The notes under the pieces are model-generated. The model was not told the origin of the DNA. It searched no databases and was given only the letters and a program-made list of their open reading frames with translations. A stretch of DNA of 64,000 nt from Agrypnia vestita (taxonomy: Eukaryota; Arthropoda; Insecta; Trichoptera; Phryganeidae). Each line of letters opens with the position of its first letter. Position 1 is the first letter of the stretch. The DNA lies in the NCBI GenBank assembly GCA_016648135.1, contig JADDOH010000285.1, forward strand, positions 53,633-117,632. Direction: 5' to 3'. Positions 46,930 to 59,112 of this stretch are shown here, one piece after another. Made by a program: the position numbers and the translations under genes.

Positions 46930-47580
46930 TTCTTACATACTTATCAAATTATTTAATTTTATTAATGTTAATAACAAAATTTACTGTTAGAAAAGTACAT
47001 TAAGTTATTTATTGCGGTTATTTTCTATAACGTTGTAGTAGCTGTTGTACCTACATTAGATAGCTTATGTCCTATATATAACGATTTTATACATTCTAGT
47101 CTACGTATCTTTCCTTTTACTGGAGTAAAAGAGATAACTTAGTATTTATAAAACAATCACATAGATAACTGTCGTTTTGCCTTCACGTACTTACCTATGT
47201 TAGTTGTAGTTCATGCATACATTTCATTCGAATCGTTATAGAAGTTCAGAAGATAGGTAGGGAATAGCATCTAGGCATAAGAAAGTAAGAGTATTTTGTA
47301 AGTTTATGATTCACGAGAAAATAACCTTTTATTAACTTCACAAAATTTGGGTAAAACAAAATGAAACATAATCGAAATTTGTGCGGAAGTAAAAGTTATT
47401 AGGTATACAAAATAAAGGCGAACGAATCTTCTGAAAAGAAAAATAGGGCATTGCATACTATGAGATAGCTCATGGGAAATGCCCTAATACACCAAGTATG
47501 AAAATGTTAGTAGGCAGGTACATGCCTTGCAGGGAGAGATTGAAGAATTCATATTACGCCCGCTTGTATATATTAGGAAT
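46930..47580. other. A+T-rich intronic DNA
   Basis: Nothing recognised. Confidence 0.5.
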
Positions 47581-47604
47581 ATTGAAGAATATTTTTCTGT
47601 ATGT

Positions 47605-47710
47605 TAGTGAAGCGTCCACAGCCAGTGGAAGCATGCGCACCTCCGAATCACGCGCCTGAATGAACCCGGGTTCATTTTATTCTAAGCGTAGTTCGCCACT
47701 CCAGTGCCGA
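47605..47710 (+). mobile_element. Possible tRNA-like SINE fragment
   Basis: GTGGAAGCATGCGCACCTCC resembles an A-box region and GAACCCGGGTTCATTTTATTC a B-box region at tRNA-like spacing. No complete structure or tail. Confidence 0.35.
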
Positions 47711-47779
47711 AAATATTGTACCGCACTCCGCCTCGTAGAACGGTATTAAATACGTTTTGTAGAAATTCATAATATGTGC

Positions 47780-48240
47780 AGCAGTACGTTGTTCCATTCC
47801 GTAAATTATTCCAACCAAAATTCATAATATGTGCATAAGCACGTTGTTCCATATCAATCATGGGTAATCAAATAATTCTAAGTTTCTATGCATCCTTTTT
47901 TGATATGGCGCAATAGATTAATTTCAATAGAAATGCTAATTAAATTAATTCTATTTGATATTAATAACAATTCCTTGATAACTAAACAATTTTTCTTTTT
48001 TTTTTCAATTTTATATTGACTATTGATCGCTTATTCCTAATATTAACCACTGGGTAGTGGCTCGTCGTGTCGTGGCAGATCCTGGCACTGCGGCCAATTT
48101 TTCTTCCGTAAGACACAATAACATATTTTTAAATAAAGAAAATAATTTAAATATGAAATGTGCGGTGACAATAAACTCCGACGCTGCCCGGAAGTTGATT
48201 CTGGGTTTCGCAAAAATAGTGTCTTAGCTATTTAAAAATA
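47780..48240. other. Intronic DNA with a small near-repeat
   Basis: TTCATAATATGTGCAG/TAAGCACGTTGTTCCAT occurs twice (47768 and 47821 regions, about 53 bp apart). Otherwise A+T-rich. Confidence 0.5.
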
Positions 48241-48254
48241 TTGATTGGTGGTCT

Positions 48255-48370
48255 TCTGGTTTGTGTCTTCTGGGGTATTATGTTGCGTTATTACGACCTT
48301 TCTGGTCGACGTTTCGGATCCCACTGCAGGGTCCATCATCAGGTCTGACGTTTTGACATCAGCCTGAGAT
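48255..48370 (-). mobile_element. Penelope 3'-end fragment with hammerhead core
   Basis: On the minus strand, CTGATGA (48346-48352), GGACCCTGCAGTGGGATCC (helix II) and GAAAC (48321-48325) are all retained, followed by the same downstream region as the 1.5-kb copy (GACCAGAAAGGTCG versus GGCCAGAGAGGTCA). No ORF is attached. Confidence 0.75.
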
Positions 48371-48374
48371 GATT

Positions 48375-49590
48375 CTTTGAGAACATTCTTTCCCTCTAGA
48401 GTATTCACAGTTCTGAATATAATTTCTGTCTATCTTTCGTCTAACCTGATGCGCCGCTATCGACTCACGTAAATGTATCGATATTATAGTAATATATAAA
48501 AAGCTTACAAATAAATGTTGGTGCAGTGTAATATCTTGCACTTTACGCAATTTAGTGTAGCACAATACAGTATATAGGTATCTACCGTTGTTCTGAGTGG
48601 GCTCTGGGTAAAATAAAAGTTCACGATTTTTTCTAAAGGTTTAATTAAACGAGGCAGGTAGGGAGGTGCTTCAGATTTTTTTTAAAGTACCGATTATTTT
48701 CTCAAATCAATTATTTTATTGCAGAAATAATAAATGTAGGTAGTTACTCGTAAATAAAGGACATGAAACTGAAATTCATTATATTTAATATTGTGTTCTG
48801 CGTAATTTAAAAATTTTTAGCATTTTGAATGATCCGCGTTGTCCGCAGAATGTTTTACCAGTAATTTGGACCTTTTAAGCCATGTGCCAAAAAACCTACT
48901 AATCTAATTACAAAAATTTATTACTCGCTCTACACCAACAACTAGATAATTTAAATTATTATTATTATACGTATCAGCAAATAATAAATAAATATATGTC
49001 GTGAAAATAAATTCTACCCAAAGAATACACACAAGTACCCTTGATAAAATTTGAACCGGTTTATAATTAGTGAAATCTAAGCTTCACTGCATTGGTTGTT
49101 TAATTTTAAAAACATCTGTATTGCATGTTTTCAGTCATCTGTTAATTGAAGCGATGGCTGTAACATCGTTGCAAGTGACAAAAAGTCTGGATGCAAGTTA
49201 TCCACGGAGTAATAATATTCCGCGGTTACCGTAGATAACTCGCATTTAGATTTTTTTGTTGTTTGCATCGTTGTTTCAGCCGACGCTTCAGTTGATTTCA
49301 TATTTATGATTCATTTTTAACTTTTAATTTAGTCCACTTTTCTCATAAAATATTATTTCACAGGACTATATGAAAGAAAAAAAAAGGTAAAATAATTTTT
49401 TTTTACTCTTCTTTTTTTGTATTCGTCAGCCCTTCCGAATACCATGAAATTAATTTTGTTTTGCAGATGATGTAGGTAGGTTCAATAAGCTTTAGATACA
49501 TTAGATGGGATGTGATGAAAGACCTTTGATAAGATAAAGTTGTTGATTCTTGAAAGCTTGGGTGCATGTAATAGAAGAGATGCGCCGTTG
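48375..49590. other. Intronic DNA, nothing recognised
   Basis: A+T-rich with no exon or repeat-end signals. Confidence 0.45.
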
Positions 49591-49790
49591 TCGTTCTTCT
49601 GGTTTGAGTATTACGGGATATTCTGCCGTGTTTCTACGACCTTTCTAGCTGACGTTATTGTTGACTGCTGGACAGTACATCAGCCCTCATGATGGACGGT
49701 ATAATGGGATCCAAAACGTCAGCCAGAAGGGTCTAAGGAATATCCCAGAAGGGTCTTAGGAATATCCCAGAAAACTCAAATCGGAAGATT
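49591..49790. mobile_element. Head-to-head pair of Penelope 3'-end fragments
   Basis: The left half (GGGATATTCTGCCGTG...GACCTTTCTAGCTGACGTT) and right half (AACGTCAGCCAGAAGGGTC...GAATATCCC, the last unit given twice) are inverted copies of the same Penelope terminal region. The right half has a decayed hammerhead (CTCATGA ... CAAAAC instead of CTGATGA ... GAAAC). Confidence 0.7.
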
Positions 49791-49799
49791 TTCATTCTG

Positions 49800-50500
49800 T
49801 CCGTGAAAACCTCAGAACATTTTTAACCGTTTTTATTAGCTAAAGCATAATGAGAGTAATATTACTTTATACTTAAGCATAATGCTTTGTATTACGATTG
49901 AATCGGAACACTCGCGAAACCTTACTATCCAGTCAACTTGCAGAATTTCGCTCAATTTAAGAATTTGTTTTTATATATTTTTGATTCGATCTATTTGTTC
50001 AAATTTGCATGTCATCGATGAAAATCTATGTCGCGTAAGTTATATTTGACTTTTTATATACTAATAAGATACTGTTAATAATATAGCTAACGCTATCCAT
50101 GGTATAAGTCAATTATTATTTTTTCACTGGTACGGTATACCTCCTCGAATAACATTTCTGGACTAGTGATTTTGTTACATCGATTATATTATATATTCTA
50201 TCTATCTCAATCTTGAGCCATCATTAGATCGGATAAATGAAGCATTATTTATGACTATTAGTAAATAATGTATGTAAAAGAGGACACCGAAGAATTGTTT
50301 TTAAATTTCAGTTTCCCGACTCGTTACAATTTGGTCTCAACTTAATATAACACGAAGCTGGATTAAGCTTTCCTCTCCAAATGTTAATCGTAATTAATCA
50401 TTTTGAAACTAATTGATTTGGCAAAATATTCCGCAATGAAGTGCTTGTCCAGATTGGTAGAATGGTGTAACTTCGTATAATGACCAAGTATCATGGGCTG
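49800..50500. other. Intronic DNA before vestigial exon 2
   Basis: A+T-rich with no recognised element. It ends at the splice acceptor of the next exon. Confidence 0.5.
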
Positions 50501-50514
50501 GTGTGTTGTGACAG

Positions 50515-50667
50515 GACGATGGGGCCTCCAAGTCTTCGTCGGCCCTGTGCTCCCCCTCCCGCCACCCCGCGGAGCCGCTGCTGGCCCCCGCGGGCTCGGC
50601 CCTGCTGGCCCCCTCGTGGCCGCGCCCCCCCCGGGTCTCGGTGGACGATTTCTTGGGCCCCTCGATG
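50515..50667 (+). CDS. vg: Vestigial, second coding exon (51 codons)
   Basis: The acceptor GTGTTGTGACAG and donor ATG|GTGAGT bound 153 nt in the same phase as exon 1. The product reads DDGASKSSSALCSPSRHPAE, PLLAPAGSALLAPSWPRPPR, VSVDDFLGPSM. Ser/Pro/Ala-rich, low-structure sequence with a CSPS phrase is what follows the N-terminal box in Drosophila Vestigial (Ser-rich, then SPCSP). The G+C content is much higher than in the flanking introns, which supports coding status. It lacks the TONDU (Scalloped-binding) motif, which must lie in exons beyond the window. Vestigial identity for this exon rests on phase, order and composition more than on similarity. Confidence 0.75.
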
Positions 50668-51659
50668 GTGAGTCCTTTTTACAATTGGCCGGCTGATTGT
50701 TGTCCTTGTGTTTGTTTTGTTGCAGCTAACTAGATTAACGATCGGTTCTGAACGCCGCATTTAAAAGTAAACCCTTACTAAAGGGGTGTGTAAATTTGGG
50801 TTTTTATGACAGTATAAACAAATATTATTATCTACTATTATTATTTATATAAATTGTAAGTCAATAAGATGATCTTAAATACATAATACTACATTTATAC
50901 GTATCTATGTATCTAGTGTGTCTACCTATAAAGTTGCATGTTAGATGTGTATTTAAATTCACATTTTCATTTAATATTCCGAAAGGAGTTAATCAAAATG
51001 TATTTATGCCTAAAATTTTCATTAAAATGTATTACTAGAGACATATAGACCGTAGAATGTAAAGCAATTAATAAAAGCGGAGGAATTATAACATCTTGCA
51101 AGAAATAATATAACGAGAAATCTATATCTCTATTTCATAACCTTATATGTAGATAGTTCTTTTTATTTATTCTGTTTTGTGCCTTTTTAATTCCCTTACG
51201 TCTCAATTATTAGACTCCATGTTTGTAAATCTATGTATATATCTGAAGCGCGCCATATCGCACGTTTAGAACAATTTATTCCTGTTTTAAATTAATTTTG
51301 AAGAAAAGTGGCAAATTGCATACAAATATAGTGGTAGTGATATTTTTATGCAAACAACAATATTTTATGTCCTTTCAACGCATACTCAATGCATATTCTA
51401 TCGTTTCAAATTATGGACTTTTCATTTTTCATTCCCCAATAATAATAATAATACTTTTTATTTGTGCACGCGTATATACCTAGGCATGTAATTTCCTCTT
51501 GTGGATAGATGAAGGTACTTGTCTCGGTAGGCGACAGTCTCGGATCCTCGGTTACAAAAATAAACACAAAGGTATGTCGGCTGTCCCTGTGTATTCCGAA
51601 GTCATTTTCTAGCCGCAATAAAAATTAATCTCTTTCAAATTAAACATAAATTGTTACTT

Positions 51660-52010
51660 CTTCCACTGAGTGGCATTCTTCGGCGATCGCTTCGGAACCA
51701 AATGGTTGTGGATTCCGTCTCATCCCGGTACTAAAATTAACCGTAATGTCCCGAGTTTCACCAGAAATCGCTTCGACAATGGAGGGTGCAGTATTTTTAT
51801 AGTTGCCGGTAGGTACGTATCGACGCGTTTCCAAATCTCAGGAAGCTATTCGACAACACGGCTTCTTTTAGTTCCTTTTGGACGTTCTCGCTTTAGCGCC
51901 GATGGGGCGGCCGACCCGAACCCTGATTGACAGCCCGGCTCGTCGAGGACTTCATCCATTTGTCAGTCGGAATATTTTCTTTCCGCCGCGGCGCGCTAGG
52001 GTGGTTTTAA
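51660..52010. promoter_or_regulatory. Unique G+C-richer island in vestigial intron 2
   Basis: Balanced, non-repetitive sequence (GGCGATCGCTTCGGAACC; GGGGCGGCCGACCCG; TTTCCGCCGCGGCGCGC) with no splice signals. Candidate cis-regulatory element by composition only. Confidence 0.3.
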
Positions 52011-52284
52011 CAACCGCATTAAGGACTAACACTTTAAGGACTATTTATTAAGCAATTAACGGAAATGCGCTCCGTAACTGATTTAAGGTTAATTTATGTT
52101 GTCGTTAAATTTATTTAACAGTTATCGATAGATATGCGCGTGAAATGCATTATGCATATTCACACATCATAAAAAGTATTTAACATTTGTTTTGTTTGTC
52201 AAAAATATATTTATTTTTTATTTTACAAGTACAACATAAATGATAAACAGATTTACTGGATTTTGTCCACTGAGGGATAATTAT

Positions 52285-52365
52285 TAAGATAAATTATAGA
52301 AGTCTCGCAGAGACGAAGCTGTTTATATGGGAAACGTGTATGGAAGTATTTATAGGATGGTCCAG
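52285..52365. repeat. Empty-site copy of the 36.35-kb repeat
   Basis: GATAAATTATAGAAGTCTCG followed by CAGAGACGAAGCTGTTTATA and TGGGAAACGTGTATGGAAGT matches both halves of the repeat split by the 226-bp insertion at 36401. Confidence 0.75.
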
Positions 52366-52499
52366 GGCTTGTGACCTGTATGAGCTGGATAAAGTGATCA
52401 CTTTACACGTTCATCAATTCACCGTAAGATCATCCATACATAATAGTATGTGGATGTAGTTACAGTGAAAGAATTATCATCACATTTAAATGAATGCGA

Positions 52500-52870
52500 A
52501 TTTAAAATATTTCCCGCGTGTTTTCGTTGTGAAGCTCCGGTGCGGCGATATTCATCTGGAGCTGGAACTGGAGCCGGAACCGGAGCTGGATTATTAATGA
52601 CTCCGGGATCAGCCGCACCGGCGCACTCGGGGGCGGCGCGCCCGCGGGTCACGCTAAGTGTGCGCACTGACAGAGCGGCCGCTCGGAGCTCGGAGCGCCC
52701 CGGCAGCTGTCGGCCCGCCTGATGTATTCCCAGTTTTTGCTATATTTGTCAGCGGCGGCGGCGGGGGCCGGGCGGCGCTCGTTTATCAGCTTCGGGGTGA
52801 ACTCGCGGGACGGCCGGAAGACACCCGGAAGGGATTTGCAAACCAAATCAGTCTAAATAAACATTCGCAC
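52500..52870. promoter_or_regulatory. CpG-rich island in vestigial intron 2
   Basis: Contains GGAGCTGGAACTGGAGCCGG-type 6-bp tandem units (52557-52592) and CpG-dense sequence. A plus-strand frame would read SSGAGTGAGTGAGLL, but there is no splice acceptor or family match. I favour an enhancer or alternative promoter over an exon. Confidence 0.35.
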
Positions 52871-53093
52871 ACTGCGACAGTTCTATCGCCAAAAATCCTT
52901 CTCTCCGTATTGTCCTACGTTACCTTTTGTGGACGCATTGACCGATGTCGTCACTTGTCACGCAACCCGTATCAACTAAATTTCAAAAATTTAGGTACTG
53001 TTGCCAATATATACCCACCTTAGATTTATCGAGAGTAGGTACGTCAAACATGTTTCTTTATTATTATTTAATAGAAGCCTCAGTCGAAGACAT

Positions 53094-54146
53094 TAGCGAT
53101 AGGTCGTCGACGTATTTATCGTCGACGAAACGAGACCGTCCATTTCCGTCCATCGACGAGTCGACCAACTAGTTGAATTCAACTGTAGTTGAATTCGTCA
53201 ACGTTGTTGACGCGTAAACTTCGTTATGCGGACGTTCTACGGGACGATGTGTCTACGGCTCGACGCTATTTGGCTAGTTGGCTACTTTTATTAAGTTACT
53301 TTTTAAAATATAAAATATAGTTTCGGGGAAAGTAAAACCGCTAAAATTAAATTTTACCATCCCTTTTCAGGTAGATTTAAGAAGTCAAAATCGATCGAAT
53401 AAAATATTGATCTTAGAAAAATATCTAGCCGATCTTTTCGACTGTTAATTAATAATAGTTTCATCGTATAAAATAAAAATATCAAAGTTTGTTGTTTGTA
53501 TAGATAACCTAGAAATTTTGCAGCCCTTTCAAATATAACCGAGTAGATAAAAGCTGATATTTTTTTCAAACGAGTGTAGTTGTTTCATTAAATTCCTAAT
53601 TCTATGAGATAAATTTAAATTATCCAAAGGCGTTCTTTTTCCAATGATGTATCTATACAAAAAAAAAATAAAGTGTAAAATAATTAAACAGAATTGTTTT
53701 ATTTTATACTGCGTAAAATTGGGAATTCACCGAAACGTCGCACAATGCAAGTAAAAAATAATATATCAAAATTATTTTGCTATAAAAAATAATAGCTTAT
53801 GATTAAGCCTGTCCTACCCTACGCGCATTCAAATTTCAAGTCTGTCATAGTATCGTATACACAGATCTGCACTCTATGGTGGTGTACTCTTGAACTCTAT
53901 AGTTGAAATGCAGTTACCCGTCGAGCCGTTTACAAGTCGACAGCGAGAGATGAGAGAGAAATCAACGGAGACGTTTTGTCTCGCTCTCGCTCGTTGCTTT
54001 GGACTACGTTGAATTACGAACCAAGGATTCTTCGTTTAGTCGTCTACGAATTCAATTAGTCCATGTGATAAACGTAAACCGTCGACGCGTCGATGAAACG
54101 TCAACGGTTGATTTCAACTAGTCCGTCCATTCAACGCCCATCCCTA
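53094..54146. mobile_element. hAT-like non-autonomous transposon with GAAGACAT duplication
   Basis: The 8-bp GAAGACAT flanks both ends (53086-53093 and 54147-54154). The termini TAGCGATAGGTCG and CGCCCATCCCTA are imperfect inverted repeats of the TAGGGATGGGC type known from hAT elements. Both subterminal regions are dense in GTCGACG, CGTCAACG, GTTGAATTC and CCGTCCAT words, probably transposase-binding repeats, around an A+T-rich core. No transposase ORF. Confidence 0.85.
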
Positions 54147-54359
54147 GAAGACATAGGGTCGTGGCAATTTGAACGATATTCCTTAGGCGCTTTTAACCAT
54201 TAACAGTTATTGTAAGTGACGGCATCGAGTGATTTGAAAATTGTGTTATGAAAATAGCATATGATCCAGGCGCTGTTATTAACTAAATTCTGTTATGAAA
54301 ATTGCGTACGCTCCAGGAGCTATTATTTTTAAAATAGAAAACAAATCACTTAGTTTTCA

Positions 54360-54560
54360 CCACTTTATTAGATATACAATCTACGTGTTTCGAGAACAAT
54401 GCTCTCTTCTTGGGATGGAATCTTAAGTGGAAAAATATTCAATAGTGTGTTGTGTACAAATTTTGTCTGGTTATTTATTATATATTTTTTAATTTCAATT
54501 TCATAACGTATTTTTATAATACGAATGTGATCAAATTCATAATGTGTTATCGTGGTGATT
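54360..54560. repeat. Possible repeat related to ACGTGTTTCGAGAACAATG elements
   Basis: CACTTTATTAGATATACAATCTACGTGTTTCGAGAACAATGCTCTC resembles the start of the foldback family at 22.5 and 45.4 kb in layout (ATTAYA...CTACATGTTTCG) but is diverged. No right end was found. Confidence 0.3.
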
Positions 54561-54949
54561 GAATTATGTTGTTAATGTTTTATTATTTTTTTTTATACAG
54601 GAAAAATACAATTCGCTACGTGGGCGCTGTATTTAACGAATATTTTAGATTTTTATCCGTTGGTAGAGAACTGTCATTGATGGAACTTCTAGTTGTGTCG
54701 TGTACCTTCAGTTGGAACAAGAATGCATATGCACGACAAAACAACACGTGGTTTTTTATGTATGCCAAATAAGTATAAGCACGTGCACCCAATTTTTTAT
54801 TTCATTATAATGTATTTTATCACCGTTATCAATTCTACAGTATGCTGTCATTAAAAAAATTACTTCAAAATGCCAAATTCTGTTTCCAAAATACGCACAC
54901 GTAATAAGTGCCTAAATACGCTGATACTTTGTAAGTGTATGATGATCCG

Positions 54950-55400
54950 ATAGTGGATTATTGTAAGAAATCCACTTGCGTGGAGCGGGGCCACGGACCG
55001 AGAAGGGATGATTGAATGTATTCGTGTGAAACGTGAGGCGAGATTGAAAAATGGGTAACATTTATCCTTTTGGCGTAAGGCCGGAAGGAGTCTTATCTCT
55101 CAATCAACGAGAGCTTACAATGCGCAGTTGTACTGTGGATATATAAATTAGTAACTACGCGTTCAGCCACCAGTCTCCACCGGGGTGGTTCATTAAAAGT
55201 TTGTCAAATGTGCATATTTCAAATGATTCATCACACCAACTGGCGCTATCGCACGCGGTCGCGGCACTCGACTGACCGCTGAATGTGGGTCAATGTTTAT
55301 ACAATAATCGTTCAATTCTGAAGGGTTCCGCTCAACTATTGCCTCGCTTTTGGTTTTTTGGTTACGCGAAATAAAACAGGGATGGTTTGCTGAGTAAAAC
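54950..55400. promoter_or_regulatory. Unique island in vestigial intron 2
   Basis: Balanced composition, no repeats (GGAGCGGGGCCACGGACCG; CGCACGCGGTCGCGGCACTCG). Candidate enhancer without a specific site signature. Confidence 0.3.
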
Positions 55401-55457
55401 TAGTAAAAGAGCACTGTATTCTAGAACAATTTAGAGAAAGTGGTGGGATCAGAAGAA

Positions 55458-55495
55458 GTTTTGACAGCTCGAACAGAAGTTTGAGCTGTCAAAAC
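55458..55495. repeat. 17-bp-arm hairpin
   Basis: GTTTTGACAGCTCGAAC and GTTTGAGCTGTCAAAAC flank AGAA, with one mismatch. Confidence 0.85.
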
Positions 55496-55779
55496 AGTAG
55501 CCATCGTTTCGACCTACCTCTATTCCCAGCATTTTCTGAGTACTTTTATTCTGTGTTTTTTGATTATTGATTATATTTTTTTATATGTGTAAATAAATTT
55601 ATTTATTAATTTTTATTTATTTAATATTCACGGAAGACCAACGGCGCAACAAAGAAGCATAGAAAAATGAATATAATATAGATGGCCAATTATAGGTCTC
55701 CATTTTTAGAAATATGTTAATAATTATAAATATGTTATGAAATAAACTAAGGCATGTTGAGAATAATATAACGAGAAAG

Positions 55780-56085
55780 AATAATACTTTAAACAAAAGA
55801 AAAAGAGACTTAATTATTAGCAGAAAAACTTAGGCATGTTAAGAATTATACAACAAGAAAGGATAAAAAAATTTAAACAAGAGAAAAGGAGACTTAATTA
55901 GTAAGCAGAAAAATTTAGGCACGTTAAGAATAAAACAACAGGAAAAATAAAAATAAATTAACAAGAGAAAAAGAGACTTAATTAGTAAGCGAAATAATTT
56001 TGGCATGTTAAGAATAATACAACAAGAAAGAATAAAAAAATTTAACAAAAGAAAAAGATACATAATTAGTAAGCAGAAATAATAT
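55780..56085. repeat. Tandem repeat of about 70-90-bp units
   Basis: The phrase AAAGAGACTTAATTA...AGCAGAAAAA(C/T)TTAGGCA(T/C)GTTAAGAAT...CAACA(A/G)GAAA recurs about four times (55740, 55800, 55880, 55960 and 56050 regions), decaying outward. Confidence 0.8.
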
Positions 56086-56609
56086 CACCAATAATCAAAC
56101 AAAACCTTCTTCTTCAGCCTTTCTGACAATGTTCCCTGTTTCCCACTACTTAAATACTCCCTTCACTTTCAATGCACTCGCAACCCACGCATCAGGCGCA
56201 CGCGAAGGAAACGATGTGTCTGATATACCTACTTTTGTGGAATAAAATTAATAGAAAACGAAGTACCCACCTAGTACTTCCATTTATGTAATTATTTAGA
56301 ATTAGTTTTGTCATAAAACTGGAAGAACATATTGCATTTTATTTTTTGGTCTACTTTAAAGATATGAGTTCAAATTCATCTTCTTTTCTCTGTATCGGCG
56401 ATCGTCTGGCAATATGAGCGATATGCATTACTTTTTCTCTTAGATTCTCTTGTATTTTGTATGGATATTTTTGTACGGAACGGTATCAAATTAAAATTAG
56501 GTTCCACAGGTATACCTTCCTAAAATATCACAAACTAGATTATTTAATCAACTAGGTGTAACCCTTCAAAAATGACGGAACATTGGTTCACGTCTATACT
56601 AAGCCCTAG

Positions 56610-56792
56610 TATATACATTTATGATCTTTTTGGCGGTCCATTTAGAGGCGACTGTAGCAACATGCGTAGAGCGGCCGGTTCGGGTGTGTTAGCCTGGGGT
56701 TCAAGACCCATCTCCATTTTAATTTGGTTTTTTGTAGCCGTGAATTCGAACTAAATTACGGACGTTACACGAAGTCACGGGGACAGAAAGAC

Positions 56793-56832
<40 letters not shown>

Positions 56833-56850
56833 GGACAGACAACTAAATTA
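56610..56850 (+). mobile_element. tRNA-like SINE with (GACA)n tail region
   Basis: AGAGCGGCCGGTTCGGGTGTG followed by the B-box-like GGGGTTCAAGACCC (56697-56710), a tRNA-type Pol III promoter layout. It then continues through ACGAAGTCACGGGGACAG into about ten GACA units at 56797-56838. Confidence 0.6.
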
Positions 56851-56859
56851 TTATTTTTG

Positions 56860-57550
56860 ATTTATATATTCCCATATCAACGATATTTTAGAAATGAAAA
56901 AATTGGTCCACTTTGTGGGCTTTGTATGACTGTGGATTTGTAACATATCTTTTTTCAATAATATTACAAAGTAAACGATTATCTTAATTTGAGCGTGTAT
57001 TAATCGCTCGAGCGACATATTCAAAATTTTAAACTGAACCTATGTCATGAGGAATACATAGGTACATATGGGTTGCCGTTTCTGGATGATATCTCGTTAC
57101 AGAGATCGGTCATTCCAGGTAAAGGAGAGAAATAGTCTCAATTTATTGATAGTAGGTATAACTAAGTGCGAAATTGGCTTTGAAATCTCAGCGATCGAAT
57201 AGGGGTATCCAGTTTGTCATTAACTATATACCCCTGTCCCCAATCTCGTAGAATGTCGTTAGGTTTGTAATTTTTTGTCTTTCTTCTAGAGATTAGGTGA
57301 AAATTTTCGAGTCTTGTCGTATATATCAAGCGATCGATTGTCGATATATCAGAGATTTAAGGAAATTTCTTTGTTATTTTTTCTACTCTGTTATTTTGGA
57401 CTTCGCAATTGGGTGGCCAGATTGTTGATGAGAATTACAATAATCTTCTGAGTAGTGGTTTATACATGGTCATTCCTAATGTAGGCATCGCACAATTCTT
57501 TCGTTGTTCCGAGAACGAAATCGAGAGTTTTGGATTTCATATACGTAGTG
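56860..57550. other. Intronic DNA, nothing recognised
   Basis: No repeat end or exon signal. The block AACGATATTTTAGAAATGAAAAAATTG...CACTTTG near 56879 also occurs at about 4809, so part is probably an old dispersed repeat. Confidence 0.45.
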
Positions 57551-57589
57551 GTTAAATTTGAGACAGCGGTGGAAGAATACTAATTTATT

Positions 57590-57655
57590 TTCTAAAAACA
57601 TAGGACTAACTTGGCAACCACTCGGGACAAGTCTCGTTACCCAATAGCACACCGC
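57590..57655 (-). mobile_element. Diverged SINE head
   Basis: CATAGGACTAACTTGGCAAC followed by GGGACAAGTCTCGTTACCC mirrors the head of the 35.8-kb SINE (ATAGGACTAACTTGCTAG...GATCGAACCC). Confidence 0.45.
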
Positions 57656-57659
57656 TAGT

Positions 57660-59110
57660 CCAAAGCAGCATATTTTTGTAGTACATATATTGAGTAAAAA
57701 ATTATTAAAAAAACATACGATTTTATTTTTAAGTATAATTTAATTCACACAAATCTGATGCTAGATTTAGTTACCACCGTAAATCATATTTTATAATCTG
57801 TGAAAATTTATGGCTTTCATTAAAAATAACGAGTTAACTGGTCAAATAAACGCTATAAACGTAATAAAAGTAAATTTAGTTTATTGTTTGTTCGTAAAAC
57901 AAAATTATATAAGAAATCTGATAATGGATAATACACTCGGGCATAATTTATAGACCAATTCGCCCGCGGGAGCTCTGTAGCCGAGTCATTAAATGTGTTA
58001 TAAAGTATTCATTACAATGAAAAGGAAGTTGACCATCAAAAATTTCACGCATATAAAGCACACATTGTTCGCAGTAAGAAGACACTCATAACCATTCGAG
58101 TATATTTATAATCTCGTGATATTTAAAAAGAAAGTATATCGTTGATTTAGTTTTTAATAAGGTACTTGTATTTAAAATGATAAATGCCTAAAATACCCTT
58201 ACAAGATATTTATGTATATGTATGTAGGCCCAGATGTACAATAATAAGACCATGTACCAGGATCTCCCAAATAAATGGGGTCCCGGTGGTGAAATATTAA
58301 TAGAATGTGGAATTTTAAAATTATTTCAATAAGTATTACGTTTAAACTATTTATTTTTCAGTAGGTACTTAAACATGTATTTATTTACTGAAATTAATGA
58401 ACATGGTCCAATAAAATATAATACATAACATGAAATACATCAGAAAAAGGGTTATAGCAATATAAAACAAAAGCAGGGACAAATGAAAAGCACTAACAAG
58501 GTGGAGACAAGATCTGGAATATCTAATCAGAGATTGTTGGAATCTGGACAGACATACACTGAAGATGTCCAGATGCTGTCTTGAGTTTATAAGACGACAT
58601 AGCCGTGACATAAGAGCATGGAATCCTTTAACACACTATTGTACTCTTATTGCAGCTATGGTTTACATGCATTGCCTTTACACACTTTATTTATTGATGG
58701 GGTGAGTTTGTAATATCTCCTGAGTCACCCCGTGTAGGTAAGTAGCATAATAATGTGCGTACGCAGATGAGAATTGCCTCGAGACTCGTCTCAAAACTCG
58801 CGTAAAGGACAGTGCAGAATTGAGCATGGAGCGAGCCATTGTGGATTTATTCGCTAAGTATGAAATTACGAATGTTGCAGTGAGAGAAAAATGCAGAAAG
58901 AGTAAATAGCCCCGTAGTTCAAATACGAAAGGTTCTTACTTGAGCCAATTAGATCAGTGGGAAGGCTGAGAGGAACGCGGAATGTCTCTTGGGATTTGCA
59001 GGAAACTAGTAGCTGTCTCGTGATGCTCTCCGAGTATAATCATTTGAATAATACTCTTCCTTTCGAGATTGATAGTCAAGGCCTCGTAAAAACGAAGACG
59101 GCATACTAAT
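57660..59110. other. Intronic DNA, nothing recognised
   Basis: A minus-strand frame at 58381-58611 has no domain. 58440-58640 reads like a decayed purine-rich LINE piece but no diagnostic phrase was found. Confidence 0.4.
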
Positions 59111-59112
59111 CC

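Larger units (their letters stand above)
42648..50514 (+). other. vg: vestigial intron 1 (7.9 kb)
   Basis: Runs from GTGAGT to TTGTGACAG, joining two phase-0 exons. It contains a CR1/L2 LINE fragment, a TTA-flanked DNA element, a second foldback copy, a Tc1 remnant, a candidate SINE and two Penelope 3'-end pieces. No other exon was recognised in it. Confidence 0.75.

Noticed and set aside
52450..53023. Plus-strand frames considered as a third vestigial exon or TONDU exon.
   Set aside because: No acceptor, no Scalloped-binding motif and no similarity; the last frame enters the hAT-like element region.
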